DNA from: Endotrypanum monterogeii
Taxonomy: Eukaryota > Euglenozoa > Kinetoplastea > Trypanosomatida > Trypanosomatidae
Length of the DNA: 64,000 bases
Direction of reading: 5' to 3'
Assembly (NCBI GenBank): GCA_000333855.2
Contig: CM007339.1
Span: forward strand, 532,544 to 596,543
Shown here: positions 34,391-44,691 of the stretch, one piece after another
How the letters are laid out: every line of letters begins with the position of its first letter
Numbering within the stretch: the stretch's first letter is position 1
The notes under the pieces: model-generated
What the model was told of the DNA's origin: nothing
Database searches by the model: none
Seen by the model: only the letters and a program-made list of their open reading frames with translations
Translations under genes and position numbers: made by a program

Positions 34391-34735
34391 ATGTTTGGTC
34401 GCCGCGTCGCCAGTAGCTGTCGAATCCCAGCTAGCATGTACACTCGGTTGCACATCAGCTCCCCGCAGCAGGCGAATCGAATGCTCCCGTCATTAGTCCC
34501 AATCACGACCACAGTCTGCCGCAGCGTGAGCGGTGGTGCGGGGGCATTCACGTCTCTGGTCGCTGGGAGCGACGTGGTGCCGGCAGACTTGACGTCTCCA
34601 GCGAATCTGCTTTCTCTTCTCGGTGTGGCGCCGCAGGTGCTGCTGGGCACTATGAATGCCAATCCATTACTACTACGCATGATCTCCGATACAATGAGTA
34701 CTTATAGTGTTATATTACTCCATGCCAGCAAGTGA
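34391..34735 (+). CDS. small hypothetical protein, possibly mitochondrial
   Basis: A 114-codon frame with GC-rich third positions and balanced composition, unlike the repeat-derived frames around it. The N-terminus (MFGRRVASSCRIPASMYTRLH) is basic, Ser-rich and without acidic residues, as in mitochondrial presequences. The rest is Ser/Leu/Val-rich with no motif I recognise. A T-rich and C-rich tract lies directly upstream, with AGs at 34386-34387 and 34389-34390 just before the ATG. A 5' UTR that short would be unusual, so the real acceptor may lie further up. It could still be a chance frame; conservation in relatives would settle it. Confidence 0.45.
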   Translation: MFGRRVASSCRIPASMYTRLHISSPQQANRMLPSLVPITTTVCRSVSGGAGAFTSLVAGSDVVPADLTSPANLLSLLGVAPQVLLGTMNANPLLLRMISDTMSTYSVILLHASK

Positions 34736-36305
34736 TGCTGCTATTATACATCTCCTCACCCGTTGCCTGGAGAGATGATGCACACCCGCCTAGTAATGCG
34801 GTCCATGGGTGGGAAAAGTGAGGCGCTCCCTGAGAAGAAAAGAAAAGATGACCAAAGGGGCAACGCGTTTTGTTTCTCTTTCCTGCTGATTCACCACTCA
34901 ATTGTCAACCGTTCACAGGGTTTTTTTTTTTACCAAAGAGCTGGTGTTTTCCTTACGCTTTTCCTTTCACAGGTTGTTCACATCTTCTTTCAGCTTTCCG
35001 TGTTTCCGTGTTTGCGTGTGCTTCTGTGTGTAGGCGACCACGCCTGCGCGTCCGACGAAACAAAGGAAGCGAAAATCCGATTTGTCGTGTGGCTGTTTGA
35101 GTACTTTTTCTCATGTGCATATCCACACCTTTTTTTTTTTTACCCACATGACGCAAAAAAAAAAAAAGGAGAGGAGGATCATTTAAAAAGTTCTGTGGCT
35201 GTGTGGATGATGGGGCGGATGGCGCCGTCGGATATTTTTTCCACAGACGGGCTTTCATGAGAGGAAAAAAGCCCCCCGGCATTTTTTTCGGTGCGCTTAC
35301 CTCATATACGCGCTCACTGAGAAACCGAGCTGATTCTCCACGTCTGTTCTTTGGCGGGTGGGTCTGCACCGGGCACTCAATAAAGCGGAAATCCTTTGCC
35401 TTCTGCGTTCAATACGTTGACTCCAAGTTGGGAATGTGGGTGTGCGGTGCTCAATGCACTCGTGTCGCTCTTCGGCGATTTTTATTTTTTTTCCGCCTCT
35501 TCCACTTCTTCTCAAACGAAGGGATGTCGGCAGTGGAGTCACGTTTGTGTGCTTATCGCTCATTTTTTGATGCTCTTGTTATCACTGTTTGTGTAACGTT
35601 TTCTTTTTTCCTCACACACCCAGGCACACCCATACACATGCATCCACCCACAGAACTGTTCATCTTGTTATCACCCCTTCAATTTTTTTTTTCTGTAGGT
35701 GAAACTCGTCCATAAAGCGTAAGTCAAAAGTGGAATGAAAAAAAAAGGTAAGAGAACAATCACGGGAAAAACATTAGAGAGAGAGAGGAGGCGGTAATAC
35801 TCATCCTACTTCCAAGCTGGTGGTAAAGCAGAGGCTGTTTCCACCGCAGTGCGGCTGAAGTAGGCGATGTGTGCACGTGACGACATTTTGAAGTCTGTAC
35901 GATTTGTCTGAGCACATGACACACATCAAACATCTTCAGTATGCTTTGAGGGCATGCTGACTAATAGATGGAATGACCTCCACCATCTTGTGAAATGGTA
36001 AGAATATCACACACACACATATATATATATATATGTACTATTTTCACACGCTTTCCCCTTGAGATTTTCAGTTGTGATAATTGTTTTCTTCTAATGTGAG
36101 ATTTCGATCTGACAGGCAGGCACCTTAAAAAAAAAAAGAAACAAGACGTATACGTGTAACTCAAAGAAAAAAAATTGTGTTTGACCCACTTCATTCAACC
36201 TATTCATCTCCCCCTGGCCGCCCTTCTCCCTTCCATATCGGATCTACCTACTAGATAAATTACACATCCTCAATTATTTACCTAAAAAGGTGTAGCCTGC
36301 ATGCA
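34736..36305. other. intergenic, 1.6 kb
   Basis: No convincing gene. Homopolymer A and T runs near 34920, 35130, 35155 and 36126, and TA at 36010-36035. A pyrimidine-rich stretch at 36205-36240 ends in TACTAG near 36255, a likely acceptor for the transporter gene. Confidence 0.55.
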
Positions 36306-37274
36306 ATGTTCTTCGGTCAAAATTTACCGACTATGATTTGGATGGTGCTGAACGCCACCAGCAGCATTCTTATCGTATACGTGAACAAAGTGATATTCCA
36401 AAATCATAGTTTCACATATGGTACTCTTCTCACCGCAATTCACTTCTTTATCACATCCATTGGGCTCTTCATCTGCCAAAAGGCCGGTGTGTTTGAGACG
36501 AAGCGCATCCCTATCCTCAAGATTTTGCCCCTTTGCATAAGCTTCTGCGGTTTTGTGACGCTGACTAACTTGTCACTCTTGCACAACAATGTTGGGTTTT
36601 ATCAGCTCATGAAGGTGTTGACAACTCCCATGCTGGTTCTGATTCAAAGCACATTCTATGATAAGACGTTCTCCCTCAAGGTGAAGCTGTCTTTGACGCT
36701 GATCTGTGTGGGTGTGGTGCTGGCTACTTTCAACGATGCCTCAGCGAACCTATTAGGCACGATCATTGCACTTTCCGCTCTTCTTGTGACGTGTATGTAC
36801 CAAATCTGGGTGGGTACAAAGCAGACGGAGTTTCACTGCGATCCTTTTCAACTCCTTTATAATCAGGCCCCCCTTTCAGCGATCATGCTTTTGCCGATTT
36901 CGTTCTTCTCTGACCATCTCAGCTCTTGTTTCTTGATGCCGTGCGGGCCCGCTGTCCTGCTGATCCTTCTCTCCGGACTCCTGGCGTTTGTTGTGAACAT
37001 TTCCATCTTCTTTGTGATCGGCATGACTTCCCCCGTAACATACAATGTCTTGGGTCACTTCAAGCTCTGTGCCATTCTTTTTATCGGGTTTCTTTTTTTC
37101 TCTGATCCAATAAACAAACGCATTGTGATTGGAACTGCTATGGCGATTGGTGGGGTGTTTTGGTACACCCATGCGAGAGTGCAAGATAACAAGAAGGAGA
37201 GGAGTATCACCCGCGCCGATGGGATCTTGGAGGAGGATCACGGTGACGGCGATAGCGCTAGTAAAAATGTCTAA
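36306..37274 (+). CDS. SLC35/TPT-family (drug/metabolite superfamily) transporter
   Basis: Integral membrane protein of 322 residues with about ten hydrophobic helices filling residues 8-300, and a charged cytosolic tail (NKKERSITRADGILEEDHGDGDS). The helix layout and motifs resemble triose-phosphate/nucleotide-sugar transporters of the SLC35E3 type: NATSSILIVYVNKVIF near the N-terminus, LTAIHFFITSIGLF, MKVLTTPMLVLIQ, and PVTYNVLGHFKLCAILFIGFLFF near the end (the conserved lysine is in the last one). These carriers usually sit in the Golgi or ER and exchange nucleotide sugars or phosphorylated metabolites. Substrate cannot be read from the sequence. It stands just upstream of the left copy of the inverted repeat. 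Confidence 0.85.
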   Translation: MFFGQNLPTMIWMVLNATSSILIVYVNKVIFQNHSFTYGTLLTAIHFFITSIGLFICQKAGVFETKRIPILKILPLCISFCGFVTLTNLSLLHNNVGFYQLMKVLTTPMLVLIQSTFYDKTFSLKVKLSLTLICVGVVLATFNDASANLLGTIIALSALLVTCMYQIWVGTKQTEFHCDPFQLLYNQAPLSAIMLLPISFFSDHLSSCFLMPCGPAVLLILLSGLLAFVVNISIFFVIGMTSPVTYNVLGHFKLCAILFIGFLFFSDPINKRIVIGTAMAIGGVFWYTHARVQDNKKERSITRADGILEEDHGDGDSASKNV

Positions 37275-38149
37275 AACATCACCCATAACACTTTTTTTTT
37301 TTTTTTGGTGGGTTTGCGCACACTTACTCTTTTCTGATAACGAGGAAATTTTTCTCAATCGAGCAGGAGGAAACGCTCTCATACCATTTTTAAAGAAAAG
37401 CTGAAATCGGCGCAATCGAGATAGCAGGGAAATCAGACGACATGCGTACATATTTGTTGCCCGCGTCATTCCTCGACTTCCTGAATAGCGTCGAATGAAC
37501 AGCGCATTCACCTGGCGCGTGCGCATGTACACACACGTGCAGTAGTTCTTTATATGCATTTAGTTTACTACGACGCGTGTGGGCACACGAAAGCAGTCTA
37601 GCCACCATGGTGAGTGCGCCATGTAACTTCGAGGAATCGCTTTTCTACTTTGTAGGTTTACGCTTGTACAGATGTTGGACGAGATGTGATTTAAATGAGT
37701 CGTTATATTCCGGCAAGTTGATCGCTTTCTGGCTCCGTTGCCTTGCTTCACCACTTCACGAGGTCCCTTTGAGCCGTAAAGTGCGAGCACGTATTCTATC
37801 ATGGTGGCGGAGGTAGGGGGAGTACCTAGCAGTGCGTGATCATCCTGATACTGGTATCATGTTTAGAATCTTTTTTTGCCCAAGTCTTTATTACATCAGT
37901 GCATCTCCGTTGAGTCTCCACCCTTTCACCTGCTCACCTCTCTTCTTTTGGCGCAGAGGAGAAGGTGGCATGGGTGGGTGGGTGGGGTAATCCTAGCTTT
38001 ATGAAAAAAAAAACATTTTTTTTTTTTCGTTGCAGCGTACTAATATTTTTACAATTGTGCTTTTACATTTTATCTCTGACGTGAGGGAACTGCCCAAGAA
38101 GTGGAGGTCGCATACGCACGTCAACACATCTGTGTGCTTTCATCGTCTC
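37275..38149. other. intergenic before the left inverted repeat
   Basis: No gene seen. T run near 37292, a G-tract motif at 37972-37987, then A and T runs before the repeat begins. Confidence 0.55.
37972..37987 (+). other. potential G-quadruplex (sense strand)
   Basis: GGGTGGGTGGGTGGGG: four G-tracts with single-T loops, the most stable kind of parallel quadruplex motif. It would also be present in the RNA. Confidence 0.6.
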
Positions 38150-39006
38150 CTACTCCCTCTGTATAGAAGGAGGGGGGCGGCGAGAGACTGCAGCTTGTCC
38201 TCTGGGGGGTACCCGCTATGCAGGCTGTTGGGTGTCGGCAGAGAGGTCTGGGTCGCTCCTGTGTCGAGGGGACCTGGAAAAATCGTGGTTGACAGCTGTG
38301 CTGGCCGCTGTCGGAGGCTTGTGACTTCAATAGCGAGCGAGCGGGATATTTCCGCTCTCACACACCCACGAGCACGTCTTACCCTGCGGCGACACATGCG
38401 GGCAGGCGACCCGTGCATGAACTGAACCCTGCCCCCCCCCGTGGCAACGATGCTAAGAACAGCTTTAAGAAGGAAAGGGTCCCCCACCACTCGCCCACCT
38501 CAGCACAAGCATCGCCAGGAGGCAGCCTCCATGATGCGAAGGCGCGAGCGCTGTAGAAGCACCCCGTAAGGAATGGTCTTAATCGTGTGGCACATTGAGA
38601 AGAAAAAAAAGATGCAGGAAGTCAGAGAGCAAGGCTTGAGAGGATTACGAAAAAAATCAACGTTGACCTACTTCAGCATGCTTATCCTCAAACCACACAG
38701 CACTCCTTATATACGACCGTGGAGACGAATGTAAGGCGGATGCCAGAAACTTGGCTAGACTGCCCACAGCAGGGGGGGGGGCTTTGGAGAAAGCATAGCT
38801 CCTCACCGCCTCCCCCCTCCTATGCAACGCCATACTGCCCAGGCCATGTCTGTCTGACACGTGTCGGGCAGCAGGTATCGGGAGGAGGGTGGGAAAATGC
38901 CGAGGGGCTCTCTGTCAACTGTAGATCCACTCGACCACAGAAAACAGTGCGCGGTCGATGACCAAAGCGGCAGCCGTGTTGCAGTAGATGTCTGGTCAGC
39001 TGTTGC

Positions 39007-39037
<31 letters not shown>

Positions 39038-39067
39038 GTTCGAACGCATTTTGTGAAACTGTTCATG
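38150..39067 (+). repeat. inverted repeat, left copy (about 918 bp)
   Basis: By hand comparison this stretch is the reverse complement of 46421-47343 almost throughout. Differences are scattered single bases and tract lengths: for example C9 at 38432-38440 against G10 in the other copy, and a different TA run length at about 39006-39032. The match starts at TACTCCCTCTG just after 38150 and ends at GTTCATG at 39067, where the flanks diverge at once. No long frame, terminal inverted repeat, poly-A tail or target duplication is evident. It may be a retroposon remnant (SIDER-like) or a segmental duplication; family not recognised. Confidence 0.93.
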
Positions 39068-40431
39068 ACAGTAAACGGTGGAGCAAAAAGAAGTGAGGGG
39101 ACAAAGTATACCGTGCTCCTTCATTTGAAGCTGATCACGGCTTGAGCGACTCGTAGTAGGCACTTTTTTTTTTTTTTCGTGAAGAGCTCTCGTTGAATCT
39201 CTGAGCATAGAACCTTCGAAGGGACTCTGAAAAAAGGTGGCAACATCGTTTGGGCCCGAGGTTTTCTTCTTCATTCTTGAGCAGAAGAAGATGGAGGTGT
39301 GGGGCAGAGGGGGTGTATAACAAGCTCGCAGTTCTCTAAAGAGGAATTGGCTGTTTCCAATTCAAAAGAAGGGTCAAGAGGGATTTTTTTCTGGATGGAT
39401 GGCCCTGGTGTGTTTGTGTGTGTGTATCTTTTTTTTTTTTCAAATCTTTTTTTCTGCAATAATAGTGGAGACTAGCTTCCTCTGTGACAGTAGGCGCTGA
39501 AGGACTTCAGGTGTACTCCTCAAAAAAAAAAAACGACAAAGGTTGCATTCGTGATATATATTTTACGTGAAGGCGTGCGATGAGTCGAGGTAACTTAGCG
39601 AAAATAGGCACTCAGACTGCGATCTAAAGGGTACGTGATCTGTAGACTCTGTGTTAATTTCCGCACTGGGATCAGCATATTAGTGTGTATGGTGCATCTT
39701 ATCAGTGACATTCTATCCGATCGAGTGGCAGTTGTTCTGCTCGCTTCTCATGAAGAGGACTGAAAAAGAGGAACGAGATTCTTTTCATGTCTTCACTTTA
39801 ATACATCGGTGTATTACTTTCTACCGTTGATATGGGGAAGAGTCTAGTAGGTGAGATATTTTTTGGGACACTTCTTCGAGTTTTTAACAGCAGCAGAAAA
39901 TAAATAAATCTTCGAGGGGCGGCCAAAGATTGAAGACGGAATTCTGAGCGTTTTAATAGTTACACCAGCCGTGTATGCATGTTGTGGTGCGAGGAGCGCG
40001 ACGAGTGTGTCGAAGTGATCTCCCCTTTTTTGTTTATCCCAGCTCATAGGAGCTCCGCTGGTGTCAAAAAAATAATAAGATAACACCGCTGTTTCTCGTC
40101 GTTCCGCTGATTGAGCTGGAGTGCGCCTCAGCACGAGTGCTGTTATGGCCAAGCGATTTTGTTATTCATAAGTTGTATTGGTAGCACCCGTAGCAAGATA
40201 CACCTACATTATGATCAGCTGACATGGAGGAATGGCAGAAATGATGGCTGCTTTGTGTCTTCCAGGGGTGGATCTCTCCATCTTTTAAGCCTTTCCCTCC
40301 GTTTTCGTGCATTTTTTCTCCATCCTCATCTCACATAGTGTACGTATCGAGGTCAGTGCGTCCCCCCCCCCTTCCTACTGGTGAGGTTGAAGGAGTGTGT
40401 TTACGTCTACGTATATGTGTGTGTTTGAGGT

Positions 40432-40446
40432 GGGTGGGTGGGTGGG
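40432..40446 (+). other. potential G-quadruplex (sense strand)
   Basis: GGGTGGGTGGGTGGG with single-T loops, about 330 bases before the IF-3-like start. Confidence 0.6.
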
Positions 40447-40713
40447 AAAGGGTGTCTAGCACTTGTTTGGGCAGCGTGCACTGAGGGTCGCTGTCGTGTT
40501 TGTTTTCTGTGGTTGTCACAGGCGGTTGCACGAGTGTGCGCTAGTGCCTCGTGTCTAACCCGTTGCTCTTCCCCTGAGGACGTTCACATAGGTACCCTTT
40601 TTGTTTTGTATATCGGAAGAACTTTCCAACGCGGTCCCAAGAGTTGAAGTGACCACTCTTCTTGTGGCACCACGGCCTAGAGGGTTTTAAACAAGTGCGG
40701 CGTCTGCTCTCTT

Positions 40714-40716
40714 TAG
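40714..40716 (+). promoter_or_regulatory. putative trans-splice acceptor for the IF-3-like gene
   Basis: CGTCTGCTCTCTTTAG ends at 40716, 41 bases before the ATG at 40758. It argues against the upstream TTG-initiated extension of the frame from 40662. Confidence 0.45.
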
Positions 40717-40757
40717 ACTCGCAGCCATCCCCACAACCCTTTTCGCTGGCCGTGAGG

Positions 40758-43487
40758 ATGCGTCGTGCAGCAGGGAGTGTATCGCTGGAGGGCGGTTTTT
40801 CAGCCGCTTCTGTCGGCCCTCTGCTGTTTTTTTTCCCGTCTTTGCGGCAACAGAGGCACCAGCTGCATATGCCGCCCGGCGGCTTCGAGGAGGCGCTGCC
40901 GAAATCGTTTGGCAGACAAAGCGGAAAAGGGGAGCTGAGTAGCGTAAATTTGCGTACCAGGCAACAGAAAGCACACCGTGTGAAAAAGAATCGGCAGAAG
41001 CTACGGGTACCGCTGAGGGATTCTGTCCCGACGTTGGCCAAAGTGAAAGGTGAGCTGCTTCACCTCATACACCGGACGCGGGAGGCACGTGGGGGGTCCA
41101 TGTTGAAGCTTGCAGAGGTGGAGGGTATATGCGCAACAGAATCTTTCTCCTCCCCGTCTGCTAGCCGCACCCTACCGACCGACATCGCCGATATTGTTTT
41201 CCACGAGACCAAGGGAGAGGGAACGTCCGTGCTTCCTTCACAACAACCCACCCCCTTCGTTGACGATTCTAGCGAATTCGCAGCAGCAATCGGGGCGGCG
41301 AGCGCAACGTCTTCGGTTTCTCTTCTTCCAGTGCCTTCGCCATCAGGGGAGGCGTGGACTTCGCATGAGGATGCCGTGGAGCGGGGCTACGCCATCAAGC
41401 CCACAAGCACTATCTTTGGGACTGATCTCGATCGACTCGAGCGTGACATGATGCGGGATCATCACCAGAGGGGTGCCAGGCTACCACCGCGTGATCGTGT
41501 GTACGCCGAGTTCGGTGCCAGTCAACTCGGCCGGCGCATGCAGTGGGAGCCGTCGTCGTCCTTTGATCATCTGGCTGCTTCTGCCTTTTGTTCCAATAAG
41601 CGGAGCAAGATGGTGGTGGGAGACGAAACGAATCGCAACTTGGCTCCTTACCATATGTATGCCGAGGCATATCAAACGCAACAGGAGGAGAAGGAGCGAT
41701 CAAGGCGCGGCGAAGCCTCAAAGGCCATGGGTGTCAACCTTTGCCGCGCGGATCAAGGTGCTAGTAGCATCGCCGAGGCCGACCTGCCCGCGTGGGAAAA
41801 TCCTCACTTTCCTGTTGTAGGCTCTGGCCACAGGGATTCCTCGGGGGCATCATCATCCACACACACCGGCGCACTCGACGAGGTGCTTCTCGACTGTGCA
41901 AGCGGCTCGCCAAAGGAGGTTGTAGTAAACGCTCGCACCGACTACAAAGCACGGATGTCCATCGTGCCGAGTCCACCCGGCGAGGGCGAGGATACAAACC
42001 GTATCGTTTACGATGCGTACCGGCAGAGGCCAGCCGACAACACACTTCTCGAGGTCCGTGGTGCGGATTACTGGGGCGACTACGAGAGAAGACGTCGCGT
42101 GGAAGAGCGCAGTGTATATCGGCAAGCGGCAATCGCGAGAGAGGTGATGCAGGAAGGGGCAGTGGATACGAGTGAAGTGGAGTACAGCACGAACAGGGTG
42201 CGCAAGGAGACGTTGCTCTACTTTCAGGCACACCCAATCAACGAGATGATTCAAGAACCCTTTGTCCGTATTCGCGAGTTTATGCCCACCGGCGGCGGCG
42301 CGAGAGTTGCATTCAACCCCAACGATCCTCCACCGGTGCTGCCAAACAGCGACAGTGGAGATCGAAAGGTTGTTGAGTCGATCAACATGGACGTCGACAT
42401 ACCCGTTCAGGAAGCGCGGAGGATGGCTCAAGAGATTGGATTGGATTTAATACGCATTGGTGCCCTCTACTCGCAGAAGACGGATCGCCGCATCATCGCG
42501 CTCTGCATGATTGGTGACCACCGCGAGCATATGCGTGAAATGATCAAGTTCAAAATGCAGAAGCTTGGCGTGCAACCGCCACCGACCAAGGAGTGCGTGG
42601 AGGTGCCCTTCAAGGGCGGCACCCATCCACACGCGATACGTTTCAAGTGCGCGGGTGTGGCAAAGCACCTTCTTCACCGCCACGTCATCCGGATCAACTT
42701 GACCAAGTTCGGCACGCCACGTGAGGGGTTTCCTGTCTTGCAAACGATTTTAGACGAGCTCAAGCGGCAATGCATGCGGTTGAAGGCTTACCACACAGCT
42801 GGGCAGATCCAATCGAACTATGACGAAATTTTCTGTTACCTGTATCCTTCTACGGGACGATCTCCCAAGACGACTGTACTGCACCCCACTCCGCAGCAGG
42901 TTCTGGAAGCACGCGACGATCGAATTCTTGAAAATGAGAAGGAGATCTACTTCGACGATCTGCACGACAAAGGTACGCGAAAGGAGCGACTTCAGTACAT
43001 GCTGAAGCTCGAGAATGGCACCGCCTGGGCGGAAAAGGATGAGGGTATGTCCCTGCAGCGGCAGCGTGCCATCAAGGTGATGCTCGGGTACCTCCCGAAA
43101 GGAAACCGGGAGTTATACGCTGCCCGTGGTGATGTAAACATTCCTGCACCGTTCCGTGCCAGTCACCCAACATCGGTCCACAAGTGGTCGTACCCGTCCG
43201 AGTCCAATTTGGAGCAGGCGAGTCGTGGCGCAGCTGCGTTGGGTAAGCGTGCTGCTATGCCAATCAGCGAAATGCACGACGCTGGGGAGACACCAGAGAA
43301 CCCCACGCAGCTCGATCGCTTCTACTACACGGCGCAGGGGCCTGCCCTCGAAATGGGCGAGTTCAAGGAGGCGCTAGGTCTCAAAGACAACCGGGCGCGG
43401 CGTCCACCTGCAGGGCCCGGGTTCGCCACGCTGGGTGTCGAGGCTGCAGACAGCGAGGCTATGCGGTCGGGCTTTGCCACAAAGTAG
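40758..43487 (+). CDS. mitochondrial translation initiation factor IF-3-like protein
   Basis: A 909-aa protein whose conserved core (about residues 495-690) resembles bacterial IF-3. It has an N-domain-like strand-helix (ESINMDVDIPVQEARRMAQE and LDLIRIGALYSQ), a basic linker helix (HREHMREMIKFKMQKLG), and a C-domain-like section with KGGTHPHAIRFKCAGVAKHLL and INLTKFGTPREGFPVLQTIL. The N-terminal 490 residues are Ser-, Arg- and Glu-rich and of low conservation, starting MRRAAGSVSLEGGFSAASVG, a plausible mitochondrial presequence. Trypanosome mt-IF-3 has been found in mitoribosomal small-subunit assembly intermediates, which makes an assembly role as likely as classical initiation. It is far longer than bacterial IF-3 (about 180 aa). 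The gene lies between the two inverted-repeat copies. Confidence 0.72.
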   Translation: MRRAAGSVSLEGGFSAASVGPLLFFFPSLRQQRHQLHMPPGGFEEALPKSFGRQSGKGELSSVNLRTRQQKAHRVKKNRQKLRVPLRDSVPTLAKVKGELLHLIHRTREARGGSMLKLAEVEGICATESFSSPSASRTLPTDIADIVFHETKGEGTSVLPSQQPTPFVDDSSEFAAAIGAASATSSVSLLPVPSPSGEAWTSHEDAVERGYAIKPTSTIFGTDLDRLERDMMRDHHQRGARLPPRDRVYAEFGASQLGRRMQWEPSSSFDHLAASAFCSNKRSKMVVGDETNRNLAPYHMYAEAYQTQQEEKERSRRGEASKAMGVNLCRADQGASSIAEADLPAWENPHFPVVGSGHRDSSGASSSTHTGALDEVLLDCASGSPKEVVVNARTDYKARMSIVPSPPGEGEDTNRIVYDAYRQRPADNTLLEVRGADYWGDYERRRRVEERSVYRQAAIAREVMQEGAVDTSEVEYSTNRVRKETLLYFQAHPINEMIQEPFVRIREFMPTGGGARVAFNPNDPPPVLPNSDSGDRKVVESINMDVDIPVQEARRMAQEIGLDLIRIGALYSQKTDRRIIALCMIGDHREHMREMIKFKMQKLGVQPPPTKECVEVPFKGGTHPHAIRFKCAGVAKHLLHRHVIRINLTKFGTPREGFPVLQTILDELKRQCMRLKAYHTAGQIQSNYDEIFCYLYPSTGRSPKTTVLHPTPQQVLEARDDRILENEKEIYFDDLHDKGTRKERLQYMLKLENGTAWAEKDEGMSLQRQRAIKVMLGYLPKGNRELYAARGDVNIPAPFRASHPTSVHKWSYPSESNLEQASRGAAALGKRAAMPISEMHDAGETPENPTQLDRFYYTAQGPALEMGEFKEALGLKDNRARRPPAGPGFATLGVEAADSEAMRSGFATK

Positions 43488-44255
43488 AAAGCTTCAGGAG
43501 TTGGCTTACAGTCACGGATATCCCCCCTTTTTTAAAATGCTCGCACGACGTGGCCTATGCGAGGGAACGTGGAGACATTCGATTGTGAAGAGGAAAGGAG
43601 GGGGGGGGGGGGCGGTGTTTCAAACATTTCGGCTCGTTTGCTTGTTCTGCGGGTAACGGCTACGCTCGTGGCGCAAGTGAGGTGCAGACCGTGCGATGTC
43701 TGTTCTCTGCGCTACGGGTTGAGGGGTGGGTGAGTGGGTAGGGGAGGCAGCCATAGCTGCATACATAAACCTCTTTTTTCTCTTCCTTTTTGGCTTATCA
43801 ATCTCTGCTGGTAGAGGAAGGATTCATGAGGAAGTAAAGCAGAGATGTGTGCAACTTCACAACTGATAACAGATGTCGCTGTGTCGTCAGAACGAGTAAG
43901 AAGTATTTGAGCGAGTGACAGTGTCCAATCATCGCATCGGTGGTCTCCTGAGCTTCCGCTGAGGGAAATGAAATGGAGTGCTGCGAACATCTTCCGCAAT
44001 GAGGATGGCAAGCCCGCAGAGTGATCTGAGGTCGAAGTACGACAGCAATGCGTTTGTGGGACTGAAGCGTATCGCATGTTTGATGCATTTTCGGCTACCT
44101 GGTCTATCATCTTTATTACTTGTGTGTGCGTCACGACACATATTTTTCTCTTCCTTCGCTTGCATCTTCGCTGTTCTCATCTTTTTATTCGGCAAAAAAA
44201 AAAAATACCAACCCTTGACAGACTAAAAAGCTATCTCGCACTCACCTACTAGCTC

Positions 44256-44307
<52 letters not shown>

Positions 44308-44691
44308 GCGCACTCTCTCTCACGCGCTGTTCGAAAAACAGGGGAGAAGTAAGAAAAAAAAAAACGGGTCCTCGTTTCACGTTTTATCGGGCAGCAATAT
44401 TGAGAGAAGAGGGATAGGAAGAGGCAGGTGCTGTTGAGATTTTTCCCAGCTTCCTCCTTTCCATATTTCAGTTTATATTTCGCTGTGTTCTTCTTTTTCA
44501 TTCTATTCCACTTTTTTTTTTTTCGCGACGTAGACGACTGCCTCGCCTCAAATTGCTGTGCCGTTGTGTTGCGTTGCATTTCTTTTTCTTGTTTTCCTCC
44601 TTCCACGCACCCGCTCACACCGTCGTCGCCGCAGGAGGGCAGTGAAGGGGAAGAGAAGTTGATTCTAGACCAAAGGTCACTCTTTTTCACA
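43488..44691. other. intergenic
   Basis: No gene seen. G run near 43602, A run near 44194, and CA run at 44260-44304. Pyrimidine-rich DNA runs from 44440 to 44630, with AGs near 44533 and 44632 as likely acceptors for the FKBP gene. Confidence 0.6.
44260..44304. repeat. CA microsatellite
   Basis: Uninterrupted CA run of about 22 units, the longest in the window, 5' of the FKBP gene. Confidence 0.92.

Larger units (their letters stand above)
39068..40757. other. intergenic, 1.7 kb, inside the inverted-repeat interval
   Basis: No convincing gene; a 102-codon minus-strand frame at 39844-40152 lacks support. It contains T and A runs near 39165, 39430 and 39520 and a G-tract motif at 40432-40446. 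Confidence 0.55.

Noticed and set aside
39036..39050. GTTCGAA core resembling a tRNA B box (also present at 13534 and in the right repeat copy)
   Set aside because: No A box at the right distance and no cloverleaf could be drawn.
39844..40152. 102-codon minus-strand frame inside the inverted-repeat interval
   Set aside because: Opposite to all other genes, no splice-type signal on that strand and no motif seen.
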